NCBI GenBank assembly: GCA_964372215.1
Contig: CAYJQC010000024.1
Location: forward strand, 1 to 64,000
DNA length: 64,000 bases
Reading direction: 5' to 3'
From: DAIMFL01 sp964372215
GTDB lineage: Bacteria > Pseudomonadota > Alphaproteobacteria > Dongiales > Dongiaceae
The translations under genes and the position numbers were made by a program. The notes below the pieces were generated by a model, which had not been told where the DNA came from, ran no database searches, and saw only the letters and a program-made list of their open reading frames with translations. Shown piece by piece: positions 8,015-16,490 of the stretch (position 1 is its first letter; every line of letters begins with the position of its first letter).

Positions 8015-8218
8015 CTAGAGCCCGTTGGGAAGGAAGAACTTCTTGACGATCTTGGAGTCGGCCTCGGCCATGATCTCCATGCCGCGGGCCTGGCGCTTCA
8101 TCTTCTGGGGCCGGTTGATGAGGCCGTGGTTCTTGCGCGACGGCTTCATCTTGACCTTGCCCGAAGCGGTCAGGCGGAATCGCTTCTTGGCCCCGCTCTT
8201 GGTCTTCATCTTGGGCAT
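8015..8218 (-). CDS. rpmI: 50S ribosomal protein L35
   Basis: A small basic large-subunit protein of 67 residues, with the typical start MPKMKTKSGAKKRFRLTASGKVK and the family segment KNHGLINRPQKMKRQARG. AAGGAAA precedes the ATG by about eight bases. It is the first gene of the rpmI-rplT unit, downstream of its own promoter. A membrane-protein gene separates it from infC, its usual neighbour. Confidence 0.98.
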   Translation of the reverse strand: MPKMKTKSGAKKRFRLTASGKVKMKPSRKNHGLINRPQKMKRQARGMEIMAEADSKIVKKFFLPNGL

Positions 8219-8308
8219 TTTCTGGTTTCCTTAGAAGGGGTTGGCTTTCGCCTGACGGAGCGGTTGGGCATGCCCTTGTATGGCCGTGGCCGCTCGATTG
8301 GAGCGCGG

Positions 8309-8337
8309 TTTATACAGAGGGCATGGGCGAAACGCAA
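8309..8337 (-). promoter_or_regulatory. Sigma-70-type promoter for rpmI-rplT
   Basis: On the minus strand TTGCGT (8337-8332), a 17-base spacer and TATAAA (8314-8309) give a strong housekeeping promoter. The leader to rpmI is about 85 bases and contains the short palindrome GGGCATGCCC (8266-8275). The promoter makes rpmI-rplT independent of infC here. Confidence 0.72.
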
Positions 8338-8380
8338 GCCGGCCCAGGGCGTTGGCCGCGCCGCGCCCGACGCGCCCGAT

Positions 8381-8776
8381 CTAGAACCAGGACCAGACCC
8401 AGGACCACAGCCAAGCGAGGCCGATCAGGACCCAGAACGCCGGCGAGATCGCCAAGGCTACCAGGCCCGAGATGCCGCCGATGGCGGCCAGGCCGAACTG
8501 GCCGCGGAACAGCGCGGCGAGGCCGAACAGCAGCCCGAGCGGCCCCAGCACCAAGGGGTCCGTGAACAGCGCCGCGACCCCGAACACCGCGGCCAGGCCG
8601 CCGAGGACCGGGATCCCGCGAGCCCGCGTCCCCAGGGCCTCGACGCCGAGGCTGAGGTTGAACCCCGCGTCCGCCGCCGGGACGGGGGGTGCGGATGCGG
8701 CCTCCGCCGGCGGCAACTGCGCTGCCACCGGCGGCAGGGCCGGAAGGCTGTCGGTTCGGGACGGGACCTCGGTCAT
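8381..8776 (-). CDS. Small membrane protein of unknown function
   Basis: Has a Pro/Ala-rich hydrophilic N-terminal third followed by three hydrophobic segments (IPVLGGLAAVFGVAALF, LVLGPLGLLFGLAALF, IGGISGLVALAISPAFWVLIGLAWL) and the aromatic end SWVWSWF. The second ATG (8776) is preferred because GGAAGG lies nine bases before it but abuts the first ATG at 8785. No family was recognised with certainty. It sits between infC and rpmI, breaking a normally contiguous ribosomal cluster, and the rpmI promoter begins just beyond its end. Confidence 0.75.
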   Translation of the reverse strand: MTEVPSRTDSLPALPPVAAQLPPAEAASAPPVPAADAGFNLSLGVEALGTRARGIPVLGGLAAVFGVAALFTDPLVLGPLGLLFGLAALFRGQFGLAAIGGISGLVALAISPAFWVLIGLAWLWSWVWSWF

Positions 8777-8882
8777 GACGGGCATCCTTCCGTCGATTCT
8801 CGCCGATTGGCGACCGGCCCCATCCCTGCCGGCCTGCGTGTCTCGATCGCTCAGCCCGGGTCGCCCGAGCCCGGGGCCGGCG

Positions 8883-9419
8883 CTATTTCGGCGCCAGCAC
8901 CATGATCATCTGGCGGCCTTCGAGGCGCGGCATCTGCTCGACCTTGGCGAGCTCCTCGAGCTCGTCGCGCACCCGCTCCAGCACCTTGAGGCCGAGTTCC
9001 TGGTGGACCATCTCGCGGCCGCGGAAGCGCATGGTGACCTTGACCTTGTCGCCTTCCTCGAGGAAGCGGTGCACCGCGCGCATCTTCACATCGTAGTCGT
9101 GCTCGTCGATGCTCGGGCGCAGCTTGATCTCCTTGACCTCGATCACCTTCTGCTTCTTGCGCGCCTCGTTCTTCTTTTTCTGGATCTCGTACTTGTACTT
9201 CCCGAAATCGAGAATCTTGCAGACCGGCGGCTCGGCGTTGGGCGAGATCTCGACCAGGTCGAGCCCGACCTCGACGGCCCGGTTCAGTGCTTCTCGAATG
9301 GAAAGGACCCCGAGCATCTCGCCGTTCTCGTCGACGACGCGCACGCTCGGTACGTTGATCTGGCTGTTGACCCGCGGCCCGTCGCGTGACGGGGCGGCAT
9401 CCATCGGTGGCCTGGCTAT
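8883..9419 (-). CDS. infC: Translation initiation factor IF-3, probable AUA start
   Basis: IF-3 binds the 30S subunit, prevents 70S formation and checks start-codon/initiator-tRNA pairing. The two-domain protein is complete: N-domain with DGPRVNSQI and FGKYKYEIQKKKNEARKKQK linker, C-domain with IKLRPSIDEHDYD, FRGREMVH and RQMIMVLAPK. The first in-frame ATG (9404) has only a weak AGG upstream. Fifteen bases earlier an in-frame ATA (9419) has a perfect AGGAG eight bases before it and adds IARPP, resembling known IF-3 N-termini. Many infC genes use AUU/AUA/AUC so that IF-3 can repress its own synthesis, and I favour that here. Downstream of thrS by 88 bases. Confidence 0.93.
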   Translation of the reverse strand: MARPPMDAAPSRDGPRVNSQINVPSVRVVDENGEMLGVLSIREALNRAVEVGLDLVEISPNAEPPVCKILDFGKYKYEIQKKKNEARKKQKVIEVKEIKLRPSIDEHDYDVKMRAVHRFLEEGDKVKVTMRFRGREMVHQELGLKVLERVRDELEELAKVEQMPRLEGRQMIMVLAPK

Positions 9420-9507
9420 AGAACAGTCTCCTGTCTCTGGTTATACGTCATGGTGAGGCGCCCGCGCGCCGGTCCGACTATGCGGACGCCGGCACAAACG
9501 AGCCCTC

Positions 9508-11454
9508 TCAGCTCGCCGGCGGGGCTGCCTCCCGGCGAAGTCTAGTAACTGCCTCATCCAGCGCAAGGACTTCTTGGTCCTTGCCGCCCAGGCGGCGCAG
9601 GGCGACGCTGCGGGTTTCGGCCTCGCGCTTGCCGATGACCAGCATGGCCGGCACCTTGGCGTGGCTGTGCTCGCGCACCTTGTAGTTGATCTTCTCGTTC
9701 CTGAGGTCGATCTCCGCGCGCAGGCCGGCGGCGTCGAGTGCGGCCTTGACCTCGGCCGCGAAGCCGTCGCCGTCGCTGGTGATGGTGGCGACCACCACCT
9801 GGACCGGCGCCAGCCAGAGCGGGAAGCGGCCGGCGTAATGCTCGATCAGCACCGCGATGAAGCGTTCCATGGAGCCGAAGATCGCCCGGTGCAGCATGAC
9901 CGGGCGGTGCTTGGCCCCGTCCTCGCCGATATATGAGGCGTCGAGCCGCTCGGGCAGCACGAAATCGACCTGCAGCGTGCCGCATTGCCAGTCCCGGCCG
10001 ATGGCGTCGCGCAGCACGAACTCGAGCTTCGGACCGTAGAACGCGCCCTCGCCGGGATTGAGGGTCACATCGAGGCCGGCCGCGGCCACCGCGTCCTTGA
10101 GCGACGCCTCGGCCTTGTCCCAGATCGCGTCGCTGCCGGCCCGCGTCGCCGGCCGGTCGGAGAACTTCACGATCACCTGGTCGAAGCCGAAATCCCGGTA
10201 GATCGCCAGCAGCAGGTCGCAGAACGCCGTGCTCTCCGCGGTGATCTGTTCCTCGGTGCAGAAGATATGGGCGTCGTCCTGGGTGAAGGCGCGCACCCGC
10301 ATGATGCCGTGCAGCGCGCCGCCCGGCTCGAAGCGGTGGCACGACCCGAACTCGGCCATCCGGAGCGGCAGGTCGCGGTAGCTCTTGAGCCCCTGGTTGA
10401 AGATCTGCACGTGGCACGGGCAGTTCATCGGCTTCAGCGCGAAGATCCGGCTGTCGGGCGCGGCGACGTAGTCGCGCAGGCCCTGCTCGTTCTCCGCGAT
10501 GTACATGTTCTCGCGGAACTTCTCCCAGTGGCCGGAGGCTTCCCACAGCTTGCGGTCGACCAGCTGCGGCGTCTTCACCTCGACATAGCCGGCGCGGTCG
10601 AGCCGGCCGCGCAGATAGCTCTCCAGGGTGCGGTAGAGGGTCCAGCCCTTGGGGTGCCAGAACACCATGCCGGCGGCCTCGTCCTGCTGATGGAACAGGT
10701 CCATCTCGCGGCCGAGCCGGCGGTGGTCGCGCTTCTCGGCCTCCTCCAGCATCTGCAGGTAGGCCTTGAGCTCCTTGTCGTTCGCCCAGGCGGTGCCGTA
10801 GATCCGCTGCAGCATCTCGTTGCGCGAATCGCCGCGCCAATAGGCGCCGGCCAGCTTCATCAGCTTGAAGGCGTGGCCGAGCTTGCGGGTCGAGGGCAGG
10901 TGGGGGCCCCGGCACAGATCGATGAAGCCGCCCTGGCGGTACAGCCCGATCGGTTCGCCGACCGGGATCGCCTCGATGATCTCGGCCTTGTAGTGCTCGC
11001 CCTGCCGCTTGAAGAACTCGATCGCCGCGGTCCGCTCCCACACCTCGCGGGTGATCGCCTCGTCGCGGTCGACGATCTCGTGCATGCGCTGCTCGATCTT
11101 CTGGAGATCGTCGGGCGTGAACGGCGTGGCGCGCGAGAAGTCGTAGTAGAAGCCGTTCTCGATCGCCGGGCCGATGGTGACCTGGGTCTCGGGATAGAGC
11201 TCCTTGACCGCCTCGGCCATCACATGCGCGGCGTCGTGCCGCAGCAGCTCGAGCGCGTCGGCATGGGTCGGGGTGACGATCTCGACCCGGGCGTCGCGCT
11301 CGATGACCGCGGCGAGGTCCCTGACCGCACCGTCGACCTTGACGGCGAGGGCGGCCTTGGCGAGGCCGGGGCCGATGGCGGCGGCAATGTCAGCCCCACT
11401 GACGGGGCCGTCGAACTGGCGCTGATTGCCGTCCGGCAGCGTGATCGCGACCAT
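9508..11454 (-). CDS. thrS: Threonine--tRNA ligase
   Basis: Class II synthetase that charges tRNA-Thr in the cytoplasm. It has 648 residues, the full bacterial architecture: TGS domain (1 to about 62), the editing/SAD domain with HDAAHVMAEAV, the catalytic core with the zinc-ligand motif MNCPCHVQIF and motif 2 EFGSCHRFEPGGALHGIMRVRAFTQDD (split here for clarity at RFEP), motif 3 HRAIFGSMERFIAVLIEHYAG, and the C-terminal anticodon-binding domain ending in RREAAPPAS. The ATG at 11454 is preceded by GGAG and begins the TGS domain; upstream frame extension is non-homologous. It has its own strong promoter and probably leads the thrS-infC transcript. Confidence 0.97.
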   Translation of the reverse strand: MVAITLPDGNQRQFDGPVSGADIAAAIGPGLAKAALAVKVDGAVRDLAAVIERDARVEIVTPTHADALELLRHDAAHVMAEAVKELYPETQVTIGPAIENGFYYDFSRATPFTPDDLQKIEQRMHEIVDRDEAITREVWERTAAIEFFKRQGEHYKAEIIEAIPVGEPIGLYRQGGFIDLCRGPHLPSTRKLGHAFKLMKLAGAYWRGDSRNEMLQRIYGTAWANDKELKAYLQMLEEAEKRDHRRLGREMDLFHQQDEAAGMVFWHPKGWTLYRTLESYLRGRLDRAGYVEVKTPQLVDRKLWEASGHWEKFRENMYIAENEQGLRDYVAAPDSRIFALKPMNCPCHVQIFNQGLKSYRDLPLRMAEFGSCHRFEPGGALHGIMRVRAFTQDDAHIFCTEEQITAESTAFCDLLLAIYRDFGFDQVIVKFSDRPATRAGSDAIWDKAEASLKDAVAAAGLDVTLNPGEGAFYGPKLEFVLRDAIGRDWQCGTLQVDFVLPERLDASYIGEDGAKHRPVMLHRAIFGSMERFIAVLIEHYAGRFPLWLAPVQVVVATITSDGDGFAAEVKAALDAAGLRAEIDLRNEKINYKVREHSHAKVPAMLVIGKREAETRSVALRRLGGKDQEVLALDEAVTRLRREAAPPAS

Positions 11455-11530
11455 GAGACTCCGGCAGAATTGCAGTGGATTGCCCGGCGGGCCGGCGCGC
11501 GCACGAGGCGCGCACCCATCCGGTGCGGGC

Positions 11531-11558
11531 ACTCTAGAGCGCCTCAAGAAGGTGTCAA
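11531..11558 (-). promoter_or_regulatory. Promoter for thrS(-infC)
   Basis: On the minus strand a consensus TTGACA (11558-11553), a 16-base spacer and TAGAGT (11536-11531). The leader to thrS is about 70 bases and GC-rich. No T-box-like element is seen. Confidence 0.65.
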
Positions 11559-11597
11559 GGCAAGGTTACCGCAGGGTTTACGGGGCCGGAAGCCGGT

Positions 11598-12794
11598 TCA
11601 GCCCCCGACCAGCTCGCGGTAGACCAGCAGGGTGCGCTGGCACATCGAGTCCTTGGCGAAGCGGGTCCGGACGTTGGCGATCGCCGAGGGCGCCAGCAGC
11701 TCGCGCTCGGCGACCGGCAGGCTGAGCGCCTCGTCGATCGCCTGGGCCAGCGCCGCGGCGCTGCCGAGCGGGGTCAGCCAGGCCATGCGCCCGCCGGAGA
11801 GCTGCTCGCGGGCGCCGCCGTGATCGGTCGCCACCACCGGCCGGCCGAGCGCCTGGGCCTCGGCGATGACCCGGCCGAACGCTTCCGGGGTCGACGAGGC
11901 GGCGACCACCACATCGGCCAGCTTGTAGGCCGCCGGCATGTCCCGGCAGTCCCCGGTGAACTGCACCCGGCCCTCGACGCCGAGCCGCCGGGCCAGCGCC
12001 TCGACCTCGCGGCGGAAGGTGCCGCGGCCTTCCTCGGGCCCGACCATCAGGCAGCGCAGCTCGCGGTGCTTGAGCAGGGCGATCGCCTCGATCAGCAGGT
12101 CGTGGCCCTTTCGCCGGGTCACCCGGCCGGGCAGCATCACGACCGGCACGCCGTCCGGAATGCGCCACTGGCGCGAGAGCTGGATCACCCGTTCCGCCGA
12201 GACCCGGTCGGGATCGAAGCGGCTGAGATCGACGCCGCGATGGATCACCCGCAGCCGCGCCTCGTCGATGCCGTAATTCTCGCGGATATGGGCGGCGATG
12301 AAGTCGGAGATGGCGATCACCCGCTCGCCCTTGGTCATCACCGCGTTGTAGCGCCGCTTCAGCCCGTTCTGCAGGCGATAGGTGCTGTGGAACGTGGTGA
12401 CGAAATGGACACCGGTGCGGCGTGCCGCGATCATCGCGCTCCACGCCGGCGCGCGGCTGCGGGCATGGACGATCTGCACGCCGTGGCGCCGGATCAGCTT
12501 CTCGAGGCGGCCGATATTGGCGTAGACGGTATAGGGATTCTTGCTGTCGAGCGGCAGGACCTCGTGGATCGCACCGAGCCGCGTCAGCTCATGCACCAGC
12601 GATCCGCCGGCCGACGCGACGATCGCCGTGCCGCCGGCCGCCACCACCGCGCCGGCGACGTCGATGGCGCCGCGCTCGGCGCCGCCCGCGCCGAGGCGCG
12701 GCAACACCTGCAGCACCACCGGCCGGCCGGCTTTCACCGGCGTCTCCGCAATGCTAGTGCTTGCGGCGACCGCCTCAGCGACTTCGACGGCCAT
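11598..12794 (-). CDS. Glycosyltransferase family 4 (GT-B fold)
   Basis: Transfers a sugar from a nucleotide-sugar donor with retention of configuration, probably to a cell-surface glycan or glycolipid on the cytoplasmic face. About 398 residues. The acceptor-side Rossmann domain begins VVLQVLPRLGAGGAERGAID. The linker region holds HRGVDLSRFDP, the C-domain PGRVTRRKGHDLLIEAI, and the donor site the E-x7-E motif in PEAFGRVIAEAQALGRPVVATDHGG. The ATG is used as start; a GTG lies one codon upstream. The start lies 18 bases from that of the divergent hydrolase gene, so their promoters must lie within each other's coding DNA or overlap. Substrate unknown. Confidence 0.9.
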   Translation of the reverse strand: MAVEVAEAVAASTSIAETPVKAGRPVVLQVLPRLGAGGAERGAIDVAGAVVAAGGTAIVASAGGSLVHELTRLGAIHEVLPLDSKNPYTVYANIGRLEKLIRRHGVQIVHARSRAPAWSAMIAARRTGVHFVTTFHSTYRLQNGLKRRYNAVMTKGERVIAISDFIAAHIRENYGIDEARLRVIHRGVDLSRFDPDRVSAERVIQLSRQWRIPDGVPVVMLPGRVTRRKGHDLLIEAIALLKHRELRCLMVGPEEGRGTFRREVEALARRLGVEGRVQFTGDCRDMPAAYKLADVVVAASSTPEAFGRVIAEAQALGRPVVATDHGGAREQLSGGRMAWLTPLGSAAALAQAIDEALSLPVAERELLAPSAIANVRTRFAKDSMCQRTLLVYRELVGG

Positions 12795-12812
12795 CACCGC
12801 GGATCCCGACCC

Positions 12813-13628
12813 ATGACCACTACGGACAGCCTCCCGCCCGCCTTTCCCGAGATACTAGCACGCGACGACGGGTCGACAATCGCGTACCGCCGGCGGTCGG
12901 CGGCCGGCGACGGCGCCGGGTGGCCGGGGATCGTCTTCCTGGGCGGCTTCGCCTCGGACATGGGCGGCACCAAGGCCGAGGCGATCGATCGGTTCTGCCG
13001 CGATCGCGGCCAGGCGTTCCTGCGGTTCGACTATCTCGGCCACGGCCAGTCCTCCGGCAGCTTCGCCGAGGGCACCATCGGACGCTGGACCGAGGATGCG
13101 ATCGCGGTGCTCGACACGCTCGCCCGCGGCCCGCAGATCCTGGTCGGATCGTCGATGGGCGGCTGGATCGCGCTCAACCTGGCGCTGGCGCGGCCCGCGC
13201 GCATCGCCGCGCTGGTCGGCATCGCCGCCGCGCCTGACTTCACCGAGGAGATCTGGCGCGGGCTCGGCGCCCAGGGCCAGGCGCGGCTGCTGCAGGACGG
13301 GCAGGTGTTCCTGCCGTCCGACTACAGCGCCGCGCCCTATCCGATCACCCGGGCGTTGATCGAGGACGGCCGCAAGCATCTGCGGCTCCAGGCGCCGCTG
13401 CCGATCGCCTGCCCGGTGCGGCTGGTCCAGGGCATGGCCGACACCGAGGTGCCGTGGCGGACCGCGCTCGGGGTCGTCGAGGCGATCGCGGGCGGCGACG
13501 TGCAGCTGACCCTGATCAAGGACGGCGACCATCGGCTGTCGCGCGATCAGGACCTCGACCTGATGTTCAGGATCCTGGCCCGGCTTTCAGGCAAGCTACG
13601 AGACCGCTGCGATAGTCGGGATGGCTGA
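12813..13628 (+). CDS. Alpha/beta hydrolase, ABHD10-like
   Basis: A serine hydrolase of 271 residues with no signal peptide. The nucleophile elbow is GSSMGGW, the oxyanion region IVFLGGFASDMGGTKA, the acid is probably in QGMADTEVPW, and the catalytic His in KDGDHRLSRDQDL. The GGFxSDMxGxKA motif is that of the ABHD10/acyl-protein thioesterase-like group, which acts on thioesters and glucuronide esters. Its last 62 bases overlap the end of the converging SDR gene in a different frame. The physiological substrate is not known. Confidence 0.88.
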   Translation: MTTTDSLPPAFPEILARDDGSTIAYRRRSAAGDGAGWPGIVFLGGFASDMGGTKAEAIDRFCRDRGQAFLRFDYLGHGQSSGSFAEGTIGRWTEDAIAVLDTLARGPQILVGSSMGGWIALNLALARPARIAALVGIAAAPDFTEEIWRGLGAQGQARLLQDGQVFLPSDYSAAPYPITRALIEDGRKHLRLQAPLPIACPVRLVQGMADTEVPWRTALGVVEAIAGGDVQLTLIKDGDHRLSRDQDLDLMFRILARLSGKLRDRCDSRDG

Positions 13629-14457
13629 GGGCGACGCCGAGCTCGGACTTGATGCGGTCGTTGCGCACCCGCTTGCTGTCGGCGTAGAAGCTGCGCGCCA
13701 TCGGCGACAGCGCCGCCTGATCGAGCGGCTGCGCCGGCGGCGGCGCCATGCCGATCAGGCCGGCGGCGTACTCGATGACCTCGGCCGGGGACGCCGGCGC
13801 ATCGTCGCAGACATTGTAGACGGCACCCGGATTGGGCCGCGCCATCGAGGCGCGCAGCACCGCGACGATGTCGTCGACATGGATGCGGCTGAACACCTGG
13901 CCGGGCTTGACCACCCGCTTCGCGGTGCCGGCGCGCAGGCTGTCGATCGCGCTGCGGCCGGGGCCGTAGATCCCGGCCAGGCGGAAGACCTGCACCGCCA
14001 GGCCGTAGCGATGCCAGACGTCGAGCCAGGCGTCCTCGGCGGCGGCGCGGCGCAAACCGCGTTCGCTGGTCGGCGTGAGCTCGCTGTTCTCGTCGACCCA
14101 GTCGCCGCGGCGGTCGCCATAGACGCCGGTGGTCGAGAGATAGCCGATCCAGTCGACGCTCTCGATCGCCGCGATGGCGTCCTCGTGCCGCGCCAGCACG
14201 ACATCGCCGGCTTCGCCCGGCGGCACCGAGACCAGCAGATGGGTGGTGCCGGCGAGCGCCGCCGCCGGATCGGCGAGCGGCCGGCCGTCGTCGAAGGGAT
14301 GGGCCTCGATGCCGCGCGCGGCGAGCGCCGCCGCCTTGTCCGGCCCGCGGCAGGTTCCGGCGACGCGCCAGCCATCGGCCTGCAGGGCGGCGGCCAGATG
14401 CAGCGCGCAATAGCCGAGGCCGAAGCAGAACAGGCGCGGAGCGGGAGCAGCGGTCAT
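13567..14457 (-). CDS. NAD(P)-binding SDR/epimerase-like protein
   Basis: An extended or atypical short-chain dehydrogenase of about 296 residues. The N-terminal Rossmann motif is CFGLGYCALHLAAAL (G-x-G-x-x-A type), followed by WIGYLSTTGVYGDRRGDWVDE, where ST and Y of the usual SDR active site are found, and the downstream FSRIHVDDIVAVL and VYNVCDD segments typical of nucleoside-diphosphate-sugar epimerase relatives. The start used is the ATG at 14457; a TTG upstream would add eleven residues, and neither has a strong ribosome-binding site. It overlaps the converging hydrolase gene by 62 bases at its 3' end. The substrate cannot be named. Confidence 0.85.
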   Translation of the reverse strand: MTAAPAPRLFCFGLGYCALHLAAALQADGWRVAGTCRGPDKAAALAARGIEAHPFDDGRPLADPAAALAGTTHLLVSVPPGEAGDVVLARHEDAIAAIESVDWIGYLSTTGVYGDRRGDWVDENSELTPTSERGLRRAAAEDAWLDVWHRYGLAVQVFRLAGIYGPGRSAIDSLRAGTAKRVVKPGQVFSRIHVDDIVAVLRASMARPNPGAVYNVCDDAPASPAEVIEYAAGLIGMAPPPAQPLDQAALSPMARSFYADSKRVRNDRIKSELGVALSHPDYRSGLVACLKAGPGS

Positions 14458-14555
14458 CGGCTTGATTTCGCGGCGGGGGGTGGCTTGCAATTCCGGGCCG
14501 GAGAGACGAGCTTGGGAACGCGAACATAGGCATCCCCGACGCCTCCGGCAAGCAC

Positions 14556-15359
14556 ATGCGTTACAACCGTTTCCCGCATTTCCTCGGCCTCTGCGCCGCG
14601 CTCGCCGCGGCGGCGGCGTCCGGCAGCGCGCCGGCGCAGCAGGCCGGCAGCAGCGACGCCGAGCGCACGGCGGAATATGCGAATGCCCAGGAATATGCCG
14701 ACTGCATGGCGCTGGCGATGCGCGTGCCGGAGGACGCGCTGAGCAGCGCCGAGGCGTGGGAGCAGCGCGGCGGCGGCGACCCGGCGCGGCATTGCATCGC
14801 GGTCGCGCTGATCGGCATGGGCCAGTTCGCCGAGGCGGCGGAGCGCATGGAGCGGCTGGCGGCGTCGATGCCGGCCGACAACGCCGCGCTCGCCGCCCAG
14901 GCCCTGGTCCAGGCCGGCGTCGCCTGGCAGAGCATCGACATGTACGAGCGCGCGCTGGCGGCGCAGACCGCGGCGCTGCGGCTCGCGCCCGACGATGTCG
15001 GCATCTTCGTCGACCGCAGCGCCAGCCAGTTCGGACTCGGGCACTGCTGGGAAGCGATCGACGATCTCAACGAGGCGCACCAGCGGGCGCCCGAACGGGT
15101 CGACGTGCTGGTGCTGCGCTCCAGCGCCTATCGCTGCGTCGAGGCCTTCGATCTGGCCGACGACGACATCGCGCGCGCGCTGCTGCTGAAGCCCGACGAT
15201 TCGGAGGCGCTGCTCGAGCGCGGGTCGATCCGCTATGCCACCGGCGACCCGGGCGGCGCGCGCGCCGACTGGCTGCAGGTCGCCCGGCAGGCCGCCGGCA
15301 CGCCGGCAGCCGACGTGGCGCAAATGAATCTCGAACGCCTCGACCTCAACAGCCAGTAG
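14556..15359 (+). CDS. Periplasmic tetratricopeptide-repeat protein
   Basis: 267 residues. The N-terminal signal peptide ends at a probable APA-Q cleavage site near residue 27. The mature protein is a chain of TPR helix pairs, for example DMYERALAAQTAALRLAPDD, WEAIDDLNEAHQRAPERVDVL and LADDDIARALLLKPDDSEALLERGSIRYATGD, with the usual spacing of small and aromatic residues. It probably acts as a protein-binding scaffold in the cell envelope. Conserved cysteines at about 50 and 75 could form a disulfide. It converges on the small membrane-protein gene 18 bases downstream. Confidence 0.88.
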   Translation: MRYNRFPHFLGLCAALAAAAASGSAPAQQAGSSDAERTAEYANAQEYADCMALAMRVPEDALSSAEAWEQRGGGDPARHCIAVALIGMGQFAEAAERMERLAASMPADNAALAAQALVQAGVAWQSIDMYERALAAQTAALRLAPDDVGIFVDRSASQFGLGHCWEAIDDLNEAHQRAPERVDVLVLRSSAYRCVEAFDLADDDIARALLLKPDDSEALLERGSIRYATGDPGGARADWLQVARQAAGTPAADVAQMNLERLDLNSQ

Positions 15360-15377
15360 CGCCGGCCGCCAGACCGC

Positions 15378-15710
15378 TCAGGAGCGGAACATGCCCTTGC
15401 TGCGGGCGCGACCGCACAGGCTGCCGAGCGCCAGCAGCGCGATGCCGGGCAGCACGAAGGCCAGCCAGGCCGGCGCCTCCAGAATCGTCGTCATCACCGG
15501 GTCCCACAGGAACGGCGAGACGTGGCGTTCCAGCGCCGGCTGGATCAGCAGCAGGCTGTCCTTGTGAAGATCGAACCAGACCTGGCCCAAGGGAACGCTT
15601 TCCCAGGCGCCGGCGTCGAGCCAGGCGAGGCCGTCGCGCACCGTGACCGCGACGGCAGCCAGAATCAGCAGCCAGGCGATCGCCCGGATCAGCCAGCACA
15701 GGGCCCGCAT
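15378..15710 (-). CDS. Small two-helix membrane protein
   Basis: 110 residues with two hydrophobic helices: an N-terminal LIRAIAWLLILAAVAVTV and a C-terminal APAWLAFVLPGIALLALG. Between them is a conserved-looking periplasmic segment with PLGQVWFDLHKDSLLLIQPALERHVSPFLWDPV, followed by a basic C-terminus. This layout is common as an uncharacterised protein in alphaproteobacteria. AGGAG lies six bases before the chosen ATG, and longer frames add Arg/Ala noise. Function unknown. It is divergent from the HxlR regulator at 15923, sharing a 212-base gap. Confidence 0.8.
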   Translation of the reverse strand: MRALCWLIRAIAWLLILAAVAVTVRDGLAWLDAGAWESVPLGQVWFDLHKDSLLLIQPALERHVSPFLWDPVMTTILEAPAWLAFVLPGIALLALGSLCGRARSKGMFRS

Positions 15711-15922
15711 GGCGCTCTCCTGCCCTCCAACCGCGCCCGGCCCCCCGGCCCGGCGCGCGGCGCGACCACAATAGCGCGTGATGGATGCCGCGCAACCGGG
15801 CACTGGGCCGCCTGCGGCAATGCGCGCCGCCGCCCTGCCCTATTGCTGCCGCAGTGGCGGAATAAGGACAGTTGAAAATTGTTGTTGGTGACGTGACATA
15901 GAATTCGAAGGGAGACCACTTC

Positions 15923-16372
15923 ATGCCTCTGCCCGTCAGCCCGGTCGGCTGCCCGATGGATTCGCTGCTGCGGCTGCTGATGGGGCCGTGGACCACCTAC
16001 ATCCTGTGGGTCCTGCGCGGCAACGGCCCGACCCGCTTCGGCGAATTGAAGCGGCGGGTGGCCGGCGTGTCGGCCAAGATGCTGACCGAGCGGCTCCGCA
16101 TGCTGGAGGATGCCGGCGTGGTGTTCCGCGACTATCAGCCGACGGTGCCGCCCCAGGTGACCTACGGCCTGACCGCCCGGGGCGAGGAACTGCGCCAGGT
16201 GCTGGACGACCTGTCCGGCCTGGCGCGGCGCTGGCAAACGGCCGATGGCGCCGCCATCGCGGTCATGCCGTCCGGCACCGGGCGGGATCGGGGGCGGGAC
16301 CGCACCGCCCCGGAACGCCGGCCGGACGACCGGGCCGGCGCCGGACGACCGCTGGCCCCGGCGGCCGAATAG
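15923..16372 (+). CDS. HxlR-family transcriptional regulator
   Basis: A winged-helix DNA-binding protein of 149 residues. The HxlR signature is clear: CPMDSLLRLLMGPWTTYILWVLRGN, then TRFGELKRRVAGVSAKMLTERLRMLEDAGVVFRDYQ and YGLTARGEELRQVL. HxlR proteins are dimeric and often respond to reactive or toxic small molecules. The last 45 residues are a disordered Gly/Arg/Pro-rich tail not typical of the family. GGGAG lies ten bases before the ATG. It may control the divergent membrane-protein gene. No ligand can be proposed. Confidence 0.9.
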   Translation: MPLPVSPVGCPMDSLLRLLMGPWTTYILWVLRGNGPTRFGELKRRVAGVSAKMLTERLRMLEDAGVVFRDYQPTVPPQVTYGLTARGEELRQVLDDLSGLARRWQTADGAAIAVMPSGTGRDRGRDRTAPERRPDDRAGAGRPLAPAAE

Positions 16373-16490
16373 GCGGCCGGCCCGGCTGCGCGCCGGGCCG
16401 TGTTGCATCGATCCATCGCCCGCGATAGTTTTCCCGCCCCCGGCCAGCCACCGGGGGACCGGCCCGGCGGGCCGGCCTGCCGGTGCGCCT

